This document shows positions 10,501 through 18,400 of a DNA stretch of 64,000 nt, one piece after another. Made by a program: the position numbers and the translations under genes. The number at the start of each line of letters is the position of its first letter. The stretch's first letter is position 1. Source of the stretch: Gordonia insulae (lineage in GTDB: Bacteria; Actinomycetota; Actinomycetes; Mycobacteriales; Mycobacteriaceae). Location: contig NZ_CP033972.1 in assembly GCF_003855095.1 (NCBI RefSeq), positions 3,100,001-3,164,000 on the forward strand, read 5' to 3'. The notes beneath the pieces were generated by a model. The model was not told the DNA's origin. It did no database searches and saw only the letters and a program-made list of their open reading frames with translations.

Positions 10501-11130
10501 GGATCGGAGGTCGATGACCCGCACCGGCTCATGCGACAGTTCCGGCACGATCTGCTGCGTCCCGTCCGGCAGGAACCGGGCGCGGAGCATCGGGTGGACC
10601 GCGACGAGTGCGTGCATCGCCGTCCGCAGCCGATCTGGATCGAGACCGGCCCCGTCGAACTCGACATACAGGTGGGCCGCCACGCCGCCGAGCTCGGCGG
10701 CCTCGGTCCGGCCGATCCAGTAGGCGTGCTGCATCGGCGCCAGCGCGAACTGTTCACCCTGTGCAGCAATGACTTCCGCGTCATCCTCGACGGTCGCGCC
10801 GGCGACTGTTCCCGGCTCGGCTGCCTCTGCCGGCAGTACTGCGGTCGACTTCCCGGCGGTCGACTTGCCGCCGGTCGACCTGCCGGCGGTCGGATCCTCG
10901 GTGGCCGGCGCGGACGCCGCAAGGATCGCCGCCCACGCATCGACGGTCGGCTCCGCCGCCAGCTGGGCGAAGTTCAGTCGGTGACCTCGCTTGCGCCAGC
11001 CGCCCGCGATCTTCATCATCCGGATCGAGTCCAGGCCCAGCCCGATCAGATCCGTGTCGTGGTCGATCTCGTCCGGCGCGATCCCCAAGGCCGCGGCGAT
11101 GGCGCCGCGCACCTCGTCGTGGGTACTCAT
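7510..11130 (-). CDS. mbtB: MbtB-like NRPS, ArCP-Cy-A-PCP (phenyloxazoline synthase)
   Basis: NRPS of 1206 residues. An aryl-carrier domain comes first (LGLDSIRMM, Ser35), which receives salicylate from MbtA. A heterocyclisation domain follows; its DMLAADAMS near residue 258 fits the Cy signature DxxxxDxxS. The adenylation domain (YILFTSGSTGTPKG near residue 721; GGATEIAVHG) is of the Ser/Thr/Cys-cyclising type. A PCP with IGGDSV (Ser near 1120) ends the protein. The expected product is a hydroxyphenyl-oxazoline thioester. M. tuberculosis MbtB (1414 residues) carries a terminal thioesterase that is absent here. The ArCP-Cy linker contains three 15-bp in-frame repeats (10841-10885). It overlaps mbtI and mbtG by 4 bp each. 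The oxazoline rather than thiazoline product is inferred from the family. Confidence 0.93.
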   Translation of the reverse strand: MSTHDEVRGAIAAALGIAPDEIDHDTDLIGLGLDSIRMMKIAGGWRKRGHRLNFAQLAAEPTVDAWAAILAASAPATEDPTAGRSTGGKSTAGKSTAVLPAEAAEPGTVAGATVEDDAEVIAAQGEQFALAPMQHAYWIGRTEAAELGGVAAHLYVEFDGAGLDPDRLRTAMHALVAVHPMLRARFLPDGTQQIVPELSHEPVRVIDLRSASDAAVEVGLAMTRDTKSHQMLDVAAGQVIDLTLTLLPDGRHRVHVDIDMLAADAMSYRVLLADLVALYDGGTPAAPTTTYRDYLQHRADHPDPARSADRDWWADRLDDLPAGPALPTRVDGTGDHRDDRRVVRHHHWVDAAAKETLLAAAHERGVTPAVALAAVFAATIGAWSSDDRFLLNVPLFHRESTHPDIDRVSGDFSSSILLDVDVRHTRSILDLTRAMQKTMHANGAHAAYGALDVLRDLGRARGEQVLAPVVYTSALGLGELFSDDVLERLGEPSWIVSQGPQVMLDAQVTELRGGLLLNWDVRESAFPPGVIDAMFAHYTAAIDRLGDGDAGWLATSAPPLPAAQRAVRERVNRTAAPTSGRVLHEEFFRRAVHRPDHTALVWREGTLSYGELAREALAVAGALRGAGVLPGDAVGVALPKGPGQVIATLGVLAAGAIWVPIGHDQPAARRAVILETGGIGVLVGSDSSLEDVPDDVVTLDLDAARNHRTPFAEAILPDRESVAYILFTSGSTGTPKGVEVPHRAAMNTIDDINGRFEVGPDDRSVTIAALEFDISVYDIFGLFSGGGAVVVVDAASAKDPAAWLDLIRTHRASILTCVPSALDMLLTAAESDASGLGDSLRAALLGGDWVGVDLPRRLHALAPAARFAGLGGATEIAVHGTVCEVTDPPEHWTSVPFGTPLSNVECRVVDSSDRDCPDWVTGELWVGGAGVARGYRNDPARTAERFIEREGQRWYRTGDLARYWPDGTIEFLGRADHQVKIRGFRVELGEVEGALRAVEGVRHAVATVATASSGTRGLAAAVVADDATPTAESIRDALRDLLPGYMIPSTIEILDAFPLTGNGKLDRAAIDALLAGGQMSVERVSPATDLERALLAITAEVLAVDVDRIGATDDFFAIGGDSVLATTVVARVREWLDAPHVGVIDIFAARTARELAGRIDASDERPGRLEQVAALYLEVAAMDEAAMGDASVGEAGLDDALSEVRR
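10841..10885 (-). repeat. three 15-bp tandem repeats in mbtB linker
   Basis: Three consecutive near-identical 15-mers (GCGGTCGACTTCCCG, GCGGTCGACTTGCCG, CCGGTCGACCTGCCG on the plus strand) encode a short Gly/Lys/Ser/Thr/Ala repeat in the flexible linker between the aryl-carrier and cyclisation domains of the mbtB-like protein. The frame is preserved. A further partial copy follows. Confidence 0.8.
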
Positions 11131-12545
11131 CTCGCGCGGCTCCTCTCTGCATTCTCACGCTCGGCATCCTCACGTGCGGCACCGTCCCGCTCGGCATCGT
11201 CACGGCGGTCGGCATCCTCGCTGCGGACCACGAACGGGGCGACGCTGGCGAGCTTCTCGCACGTCTCCTCGAACTCACGGTCGGGGTTGGACTGTCCGAC
11301 GATGCCGGCGCCCGCCCTCAGCCACGCTCGGCCGTCGACGGCGAAGATACTCCGCAGGGTCAAGGTCGCTTCCAGGTCTCCGGCCGACGACGCCGTGATC
11401 ACGGCGCCCGAGTAGAGGCCACGGCCTTCCGGCTCCAGGCGATAGATGGCGTCGAGGGCCTGTGTCTTGGGGATGCCGGAGGCGGTGATGGACGGGAACA
11501 GGACCGCGAGTGCGCGCCATGGCCCCGCCTCGGGCGAAAGCTCCCCGCGGACCGTGGAGGCCAGGTGCTGCACGCTGCCGCGCTCCCGCACCACCATGAA
11601 CTCGCTGACGACGGTGGTACCGGGCAGCGAGACGGACGCGATCTCCTCGAAGCAGGCCTGCACCGACATCGCGTGCTCGGCGATCTCCTTCACGTCCGCG
11701 CGGAGGTCGGCGCGCGCGGCGGCGTCGAGTTCGGCGGAACGGCCGAACGCTCGGGTCCCGGCCAGCGGTTCGGTGATGACGTGGCCGTCCGTGTCGGTCG
11801 CCACCACCAACTCCGGGCTGAAGCCCGCCGCGGACATCGACCCCAGGCGCAGGAGATACGAGCGCGCGGGATTGTTGCCGGCGCGACCGAGTGCGTAGGT
11901 CGCGGGGATGTCCACGGCGAACGGGACGTCGACCCGACGCGACAGGATGACCTTCTGATACTTGCCCTGGTCGATCTCGTCGACCGCCCGTGCCACCCGT
12001 GTCCGATAACCGTCGGTGTCGGCCCCGACCTCGATCGGGGTCGCCTGTGGGAGGGCCCCGACCGAATCTGCGAGTTCCCGCAGGCGCGCGGCGGTGGCCA
12101 CGTCCGCACCTGCGGTGTCGATCCCGGTCGCGTCGATGACCGCCTCGAAGACCGGGACCATCAGGTGCGCCAGCACGGCTCCGTCGGACACCCGATCGGC
12201 CAGATCGTGGTGTGGTGCGCAGAAGTCGAATCCGACCCAGCCGTAGACCCGCCAATCGGGGGTCGCCAGCGACGCCAGCGCCGCGGCGAGTGCCTCCGAC
12301 GGGTCGCCGCGCCACGGCGCGCTCACCCGGTGCGATCCCTCGGTGACGACGACGTCGTCCTTCGTGAGGACGATCCGAACCGCCACCCCCGCCGCGAAGA
12401 CCCACCGGCCATCCCGCTCGTAGACGACGTGCTCGCCGAACTCTCCCGAGGCCGCCCATGCTGCGCACACACGTGCGGCGAGTTCCGGGGACACCCATGC
12501 GTCACCCGATGCGGTCGCGGTGTGCGAGTCGACGGTCAGCGACAT
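11127..12545 (-). CDS. mbtI: MbtI-like salicylate synthase
   Basis: Chorismate-utilising enzyme (chorismate to isochorismate to salicylate plus pyruvate), 472 residues versus 450 for MbtI. Typical motifs are the general-base lysine in GKYQKVILSR, ITEPLAGTRAFG with the Mg-site glutamate, the region around IASVSLPGTTVV, GIPKTQALDAI, LYSGAV, and the C-terminal EFEETCEKL that supplies Mg ligands. The last 30 or so residues are a low-complexity Asp/Glu/Arg tail with repeated AER units, an unusual extension past the catalytic core. ATG 12545 has AGGAAG four bases upstream. Two iron boxes lie in the divergent region shared with mbtA. It is first in the coupled operon mbtI-mbtB-mbtG, so salicylate supply and oxazoline assembly should be co-regulated by iron. 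Confidence 0.95.
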   Translation of the reverse strand: MSLTVDSHTATASGDAWVSPELAARVCAAWAASGEFGEHVVYERDGRWVFAAGVAVRIVLTKDDVVVTEGSHRVSAPWRGDPSEALAAALASLATPDWRVYGWVGFDFCAPHHDLADRVSDGAVLAHLMVPVFEAVIDATGIDTAGADVATAARLRELADSVGALPQATPIEVGADTDGYRTRVARAVDEIDQGKYQKVILSRRVDVPFAVDIPATYALGRAGNNPARSYLLRLGSMSAAGFSPELVVATDTDGHVITEPLAGTRAFGRSAELDAAARADLRADVKEIAEHAMSVQACFEEIASVSLPGTTVVSEFMVVRERGSVQHLASTVRGELSPEAGPWRALAVLFPSITASGIPKTQALDAIYRLEPEGRGLYSGAVITASSAGDLEATLTLRSIFAVDGRAWLRAGAGIVGQSNPDREFEETCEKLASVAPFVVRSEDADRRDDAERDGAAREDAERENAERSRAR

Positions 12546-12582
12546 GCGACTTCCTAACGATTCGAATGAAGGACAAATGCGC

Positions 12583-12601
12583 TTAGGTCAGCCTAAACTA
12601 T
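12583..12601. promoter_or_regulatory. iron box, mbtI side of mbtI/mbtA intergenic
   Basis: TTAGGTCAGCCTAAACTAT matches 15 of 19 positions of the IdeR/DtxR iron-box consensus. It lies 38 bp upstream of the mbtI ATG on the minus strand, where a repressor would block the promoter when iron is plentiful. The mbtI/mbtA divergent region of mycobacteria carries iron boxes in the same arrangement. Confidence 0.78.
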
Positions 12602-12619
12602 GCGCCCCACACCCCGACT

Positions 12620-12638
12620 TCGGATAAGGGTAACCTAA
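12620..12638. promoter_or_regulatory. iron box, mbtA side of mbtI/mbtA intergenic
   Basis: TCGGATAAGGGTAACCTAA matches 14 of 19 consensus positions, with a perfect TAACCTAA right half. It ends 6 bp before the mbtA GTG, so it probably overlaps the transcription start of mbtA. Two boxes in about 55 bp allow each divergent promoter its own operator. Confidence 0.72.
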
Positions 12639-12644
12639 ATCACC

Positions 12645-14318
12645 GTGCATCGATCCATTCCTGACGCAGACGGTTCCGACCTCACCGACGGATTCGCGCC
12701 GCACCCGCCGGACGCCGCCGAACGGTATCGGGAGTCCCGGATCTTCACCGAACGGCCGCTGTGGCATCTGCTCGAACGTGCCGCCGCCGACCGTGCCGGT
12801 GCGGACGCCGTCACCGATGCGTCGCTCGACGGACCGCGCACCTTCACCTACGCCGAACTGCACACCGCGGCCCTTCGCCGGGCCGCGGGTTTCGCCGAAG
12901 CGGGATTGCGCCCCGGTGACCGGGTGATCCTGCAGCAGCACAACTCGGCCGCGTTCGTGGTCACCCTTTTCGGCCTGTTGCGCGCCGGTGTGGTCCCGGT
13001 GATGACGTTGCCGGCGCACCGCAGCGCGGAGATCGTCCACCTCGCGGCCGGGTCGGGCGCCGTCGCCTATGCCACCGAGGACGGTCGCCGCGGTTACGAC
13101 CACCGAGAACTGGCAGCCGAACTGTGCGCGCGGGTCGACACGGTGCACACGGTTTTCGTCGACGGCGACCCCGGCCCGTTCACGGCACTCCCCGACGCCG
13201 ATCCCGCGGAGGTGGCACTCCCGGACCCGTCCGAGATCGACCCCGACGGTCCGGCCCTGTTCCTCATCTCCGGCGGGACGACCGGACTGCCCAAACTCAT
13301 CGCACGCACTCACAACGACTACGCCTACAACGCGCGGCGATCGGCCGAGGTGGCCGAACTCTCCGCGGCCGACACCTATCTCGTCGCACTGCCGGGCGCA
13401 CACAACTTTCCGCTCTGCTGTCCCGGGATCCTCGGGATGATGACGGTCGGCGGACACGTCGTGTTCACCGACGATCCCAGTCCGGACAACACCTTTGATC
13501 TCATCGAGCGATACGGGGTCACCGTCACCGCGTTGGTGCCGGCCCTCGCCCAGGTCTGGTGTGCGGCCACCGAGTGGGAGCCTGCCGACATCAGTTCGCT
13601 GCGACTCCTGCAGGTCGGTGGCGCCAAGTTGGCCGAACCGGATGCGGTGGCCCTCGACGCCGCACTCGGCGACGTCGTGCAACAGGTGTTCGGGATGGCC
13701 GAGGGACTGATCTGCTACACCCGCCTCGACGACCCGCGCGAGCTGGTCCACACCGTGCAGGGCGCCCCGATGTCCCGGTATGACGAGATCCGGGTCGTCG
13801 ACGAGGACGGCCACGACGTCCCCGATGGCACCGAGGGCGAACTGCTGGTGCGCGGCCCGTACACGATCCGCGGCTACTACCGGGCCGACGAGCACAACCT
13901 CCGGTCCTTCACCGACGACGGCTACTACCGATCCGGAGACAAGGTCCGCCGTCTGCCGTCGGGCCATCTGGCCGTGACCGGGCGGATCAAGGACACCGTG
14001 GTACGCGCGGGTGAGAACGTGGCGGCCGACGACGTGGAAGAGAATCTGCTGGCGCACAGATCGATTCGGCAGGCGGCGGTGATCGGGTTGCCCGACGAAT
14101 CGCTCGGCGAAAAGATCTGCGCCGTCGTGGTGTTGAGCCACGAGCACCCGTGCGGGCAGACGCTGGACCTGCGCGCGGTCCGCGACTTCCTCACCGACCG
14201 CGGTCTCGCGTCGTTCAAGCTGCCGGACATGATCACCGTCGCGAGCAGTCTGCCGGTCACCGCGGTCGGCAAGATCGACAAGGCGGCACTGAGGGAGTCC
14301 CTGACAAAGAGCTCCTGA
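12645..14318 (+). CDS. mbtA: MbtA-like salicyl-AMP ligase
   Basis: Aryl-acid adenylating enzyme of 557 residues in the EntE/DhbE/MbtA family. It activates salicylate with ATP and loads it onto the aryl-carrier domain of the mbtB-like NRPS. Visible motifs are the P-loop LFLISGGTTGLPKLIART, the aryl-pocket segment ALPGAHNFPLCCPG (the HNFPL signature of this family), QQVFGMAEGLICYTR, the hinge TGRIKDTVVRAGENVA and the C-terminal catalytic lysine in TAVGKIDKAAL. The start is GTG 12645; no Shine-Dalgarno is visible and an iron box ends 6 bp upstream, so the mRNA may be leaderless. It stands alone on the plus strand and ends in a strong hairpin facing the formyltransferase gene. Confidence 0.94.
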   Translation: MHRSIPDADGSDLTDGFAPHPPDAAERYRESRIFTERPLWHLLERAAADRAGADAVTDASLDGPRTFTYAELHTAALRRAAGFAEAGLRPGDRVILQQHNSAAFVVTLFGLLRAGVVPVMTLPAHRSAEIVHLAAGSGAVAYATEDGRRGYDHRELAAELCARVDTVHTVFVDGDPGPFTALPDADPAEVALPDPSEIDPDGPALFLISGGTTGLPKLIARTHNDYAYNARRSAEVAELSAADTYLVALPGAHNFPLCCPGILGMMTVGGHVVFTDDPSPDNTFDLIERYGVTVTALVPALAQVWCAATEWEPADISSLRLLQVGGAKLAEPDAVALDAALGDVVQQVFGMAEGLICYTRLDDPRELVHTVQGAPMSRYDEIRVVDEDGHDVPDGTEGELLVRGPYTIRGYYRADEHNLRSFTDDGYYRSGDKVRRLPSGHLAVTGRIKDTVVRAGENVAADDVEENLLAHRSIRQAAVIGLPDESLGEKICAVVVLSHEHPCGQTLDLRAVRDFLTDRGLASFKLPDMITVASSLPVTAVGKIDKAALRESLTKSS

Positions 14319-14340
14319 CGCCACGTCGAGCTCGATCAGC

Positions 14341-14358
14341 GCCCACGCCGGCGTGGGC
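14341..14358. terminator. bidirectional hairpin between mbtA and formyltransferase
   Basis: GCCCACGCCGGCGTGGGC is a perfect 18-bp palindrome in the 48-bp gap between the convergent mbtA and formyltransferase stops. There is no clear T-run. High-GC actinobacteria often use such hairpins as terminators. Confidence 0.6.
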
Positions 14359-14366
14359 GGCCACCC

Positions 14367-15302
14367 TCACCCGAGGTAGCCGCCACCCTGCGGGAAGAAC
14401 TCCTTGCCCGCGTGCTCGACGCCGTCGTCGGTGCGGAGCCGTTCGATCACGACGCCGCGATTGCGCCCCAGATGAGCGTCCGCCCCGGCGACGATCACCA
14501 TTCCGTCGCCCTCGTGGATGAACACCCGGCCCGGCGTGCCGCCGTAGACACACTCCGACACCGAGGCCTTGGTGATCCTCAATCGCCGACCCCGAAAGTG
14601 GGTGTACGCGTTGGGGTACGGATCGGACTGGGCGCGTACCAGCCGCTCGATCTGGTCGGCGGGCCAGTTCCAGTCGATCTGCGAGTCGATCTCGGACCGT
14701 TTGTGGAAGAAGGTCCGATCCTCCAGCCGCTGCGGCGTCCACACCGCTGTACCCGCCTCGATCTGGTCGAGCGCGTCGATCAGCACACCCGGGATCAGGT
14801 CGATCGTCGCCTGGACGAGTTCGGTCGCGGTCGACGTCGGCGTGATCGGGACCGAGCGCTGCAGCACGATGTCCCCGGTGTCGAGACCGTCGTCCATGCG
14901 GTGTGCGGTGAGCCCGACCTCGGACTGCCCGCTGATGACGGCCCAGATGACCGGCGAGAAGCCGGTGAACTTCGGCAGCAGCGAATCGTGCAGGTTCAGC
15001 GTGCCGTGCCGCGGCAGGTCGAACAGTTCGCGCGGCAGCCAGGTGCGCCAGTTGTTCGCCACGATGATGTCGGGCTCGAGTTGTTTGACCCGATCGATCA
15101 GCTCGTTGTCGGGCCGCTGGGCGAGATGAACCGGGATACCGTGCTCCCGGGCCAGCTCTTCGACGGAGTCCGACCAGATCATCTCGTAGGCGTGTTCGCT
15201 CGGCGGGTGGGTCACCGCGAGCACGACGTCGTGGCTCGAGTCGATCAATGACCGCAGGGTGCGATGACCCCACGTCTGATAGCCGAACGTCACGATCCGC
15301 AT
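14367..15302 (-). CDS. hydroxyornithine formyltransferase (FxbA/Rft/CchA-like)
   Basis: Formyltransferase of 311 residues related to methionyl-tRNA formyltransferase. Members in exochelin, rhodochelin and coelichelin clusters transfer formyl from N10-formyl-tetrahydrofolate to N5-hydroxyornithine, completing a hydroxamate. The catalytic core Asn-His-Asp is visible in TLNLHDSLLPKF, with the folate-site segment HRMDDGLDTGDIVLQ and the C-terminal domain starting near SDPYPNAYTHFRG. ATG 15302 has GAGGAGG six bases upstream. It is divergent from the large NRPS; a single iron box lies in the shared region. This enzyme does not belong to mycobactin pathways and is a main reason for calling the locus composite. 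A housekeeping role is unlikely because of the context. Confidence 0.85.
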   Translation of the reverse strand: MRIVTFGYQTWGHRTLRSLIDSSHDVVLAVTHPPSEHAYEMIWSDSVEELAREHGIPVHLAQRPDNELIDRVKQLEPDIIVANNWRTWLPRELFDLPRHGTLNLHDSLLPKFTGFSPVIWAVISGQSEVGLTAHRMDDGLDTGDIVLQRSVPITPTSTATELVQATIDLIPGVLIDALDQIEAGTAVWTPQRLEDRTFFHKRSEIDSQIDWNWPADQIERLVRAQSDPYPNAYTHFRGRRLRITKASVSECVYGGTPGRVFIHEGDGMVIVAGADAHLGRNRGVVIERLRTDDGVEHAGKEFFPQGGGYLG

Positions 15303-15426
15303 GTCGAACCTCCTCGGGCACCGCCGGGTGTCACCGCATCCATCTGAGTCACCGCATCCATTCGTGTCGTCGAGCCCACCGACGTGGCCAGAGTTTGACA
15401 GCGTGCGGACGGTTCATTTCAATAAC

Positions 15427-15445
15427 TGAGGCAAGCGTAACCTCA
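15427..15445. promoter_or_regulatory. iron box at the NRPS start
   Basis: TGAGGCAAGCGTAACCTCA matches 13 of 19 iron-box positions and is a good inverted repeat in itself (TGAGG...CCTCA). Its last base is the A of the first possible NRPS start codon (15445), so the real start is probably the in-frame ATG at 15478. It could also serve the divergent formyltransferase gene 125 bp away. Confidence 0.62.
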
Positions 15446-18400
15446 TGACCCAGGGTTCGTTCAAGCGACCAATTGACATGTCCGTGAGGTTCTCCTTGAA
15501 CAGTCGAACAACCGATGATCCGCTCCACATCGGACACCAGCCGTCCGACGGGGCGGGCGCCGCCACCGTCCCGCCCGGCACCACCCTGCCGCTCACCACC
15601 GCGCAGCGCGGCCTCTGGTTCGCGCAGCAACTCATCCCGGACACCCCGATCGTCATCGCCACGTTCGTGGAACTCCACGGCGACCTCGACATCGACCTCC
15701 TCGACCGCGTCTGCCGCCGCGGACTCACCGAGGTCGAATGCCTGGTCCGCATCATCGAGATCGATGGTGTCCCGCACCAGGTGGTGGACCGTTCCGCCGA
15801 TGACGTCTTCCCGGTCGTCGACGTGAGCGATCGCGAGGATCCCGCCGCGGCCGCACTCGACTGGATGACGGCCGACTACACCGCCGGCTTCGACCTGCTG
15901 TCGGATCGACTCATTCGCGGCGCCGTGCTCCGCCTCGGCGAGCGGCACTACTACTGGTACTCCTGCATTCACCACCTCGTCGTCGACGGATACGGTGCGA
16001 TCCGCTTCATGAATCGCGCCGCCGAGCTGTACAGCGCGGAGCTCGCCGGCAGTGCCGGCGCCGACAGCTACGTGGCGTCGCGTCTCGACGAACTCGTCAC
16101 CGCCGAGAACGACTACCGGGACTCCAAACGCTTCCGCACCGACCGTGAGTACTGGATGGGCAAGGCTGCCGACCTGCCGGCACCACTGTCTCCGGCCGGC
16201 GTGGCGGGCCCGCCCGACGTGACCCCGCTGCGTGGGGGCGGGTCCCTGCCGCGCGAGCTGTCCCGCAGGCTCACCGCCGCGGCCGAAAGCTACGGCAGCA
16301 TCGACGCCGCCGTGACCATCGCCGCGGTGGCCGCATATTTCGCCATCGCGACCGACACCTCCGACGTGGTGTTGAGCCTGCCGGTGACCGGCCGGACCAA
16401 CGCGGTGCTCCGCAAGGCCGCGGGCATGGTGTCCAACGTGGTGCCCATCCGGATGCAGGTCGGGCCCGACACCACGATCGGCGAGCTGGTGACGGCAACC
16501 GGGCTCGAGCTGACCGGCGCCCTCCGTCACCAGCGCTACCGCAGCGAGGACCTCCGGGCCGACCTCGCCGCCGCGGACCCGACCCACGCGACCACCGGCG
16601 TCGAGCTCGGCGGCCTCTACGGTCCGACCATCAACGTGATGAACTTTCCCACCGATCTCGAGTTGGGCTCCGTTGCAGGACATTTCAATGTGCTGACCTC
16701 CGGACCGATCGCCGACATGATGGTCAACCTGTACCCCGGCGCCGACGGCACCCGCATCGACATCCTGGCGAACCACCATCTCTACGACGCCGACACGCTC
16801 GGCCGGCATCACGATCGGCTGATCCGCGTCCTCGAGGCCTTCGCCGACGCCGACCCGGCACGTCGCGTGCTCTCGGTCGACACACTCACCGCCGTCGAGC
16901 ACGCCACCCTCGTCCCCGCTCGCGGACCGGCCGCGCCGTCGCCCCGCACCCTCGCCGAGATCATCGACGACGCGATCGATCGGGCACCCGACCAGATCGC
17001 CATCACCTTTCACGACCGGGACGCCGAACGCGGTGCCGTCACGTACCGAGACGCGAGCCGATGGGCCTCGGGCGTCGGCCGCCTGTTGGCCGAACGCGGT
17101 GCCGGGCCAGGCCGATTCGTCGCGATCGCGGTCGAACGGTCGCTCGATTCGGTCCGATCGGTGTGGGCGGTCGCGCGGTCCGGCGCCGCGTTCGTCCCGG
17201 TGGACCCGGAGTATCCGGCCGAACGGATCCGTCACCTCCTGTCCGACAGCGGGGCTGCGATCGGGATCACCACCCGCGCGCTGCGTGACCGTCTGCCCGA
17301 CGACGTCGACTGGGTGATCCTCGATGACGTCGCGCACCCGGCCGACGACTCGGACTCCGACGGCGACCACGATGGAACACGGGGGCGGACAGCACATCTC
17401 GATGATGCCGCGTACATGATCTACACCTCCGGTTCCACGGGTACCCCCAAGGGCGTCGTGGTGACGCACCGCGGGTTGACCGCACTCGCCGCCGAACGTC
17501 GTCGCAACTACCACGTCGGTACCGATTCACGGTTCCTGCACAACACCTCGCCCAGCTTCGACATGGCCGTGGGAGAACAGATCTCCGCGCTGTCGGCGTC
17601 GGCGACCCTCGTCGTGTCGGCACCCGGACTGGCCGCGGACGAGCTCACCGACGTCATGGTGCGCGCCGGGGTGACGCATGCTCTGCTCACACCGACCGTC
17701 CTCTCGACGATGGACCCCGAACGGTTCACCGCGCTGGAACTGCTGGGCGTCGGCGGCGAGGCGGTCACCGCCGAACTCGTCCGCCGGTGGGCACCCGGCC
17801 GCGCCATGCGTAACGGGTACGGCCCCACCGAGGCCACCGACATCGCCACCGTGTCCGCGCTGACCACCGACGGACCGATCACGATCGGCGGCCCTGTCCA
17901 CGATTTCGCGGTCGTCGTGCTCGACTCCCGCCTCCGTCCCGTTCCCTGCGGCGTGCGCGGCGAGCTCTACCTCGCCGGACCCGGACTCGCGCGGGGTACC
18001 ACGGACTGCGCGGCCTCACCGCGGCGCGCTTCGTCGCCGACCCGTTCCGGCCCGGCGGCCGGATGTACCGCACGGGTGACGTGGTGTCCTGGCGGCCCGG
18101 CGAGCCCGACGCACCAGTGCTCGAGTACCACGGCCGCTCGGACAACCAGGTCAAGATCCGCGGCCGCCGTATCGAACTCGGCGAGGTCGAAGCCGTCGTC
18201 GTGTCCGGCCCGGACGTGCGGCATGTCGTCGCCGCCGTGCGTGACACCCCGGCCGGCCCGCGGTTGGTCGCCTACCTCGTCGCCGACCCGGGGACCGCGA
18301 TCGACACCGAGGCCGTGCGCACCTGGTGCGACCAACGCCTGCCCGCCGGACTCGTACCGGACGCCTTCGTCGTCCTGGAGGATCTGCCGGTGACACCCAA

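Noticed and set aside
7465..11415. A 1316-codon open frame on the plus strand opposite mbtB
   Set aside because: It is the antisense shadow of the mbtB-like NRPS. Its composition is Arg/Gly/Asp/His-rich, it has no recognisable domain, and long antisense frames are expected in DNA of this GC content.
15349..17514. A 721-codon minus-strand frame opposite the large NRPS, and similar ones such as 61570-62937 (+), 55234-57231 (-) and 59605-61311 (+ side)
   Set aside because: All lie opposite genes with clear conserved domains, lack ribosome sites or family motifs, and have shadow-type composition.
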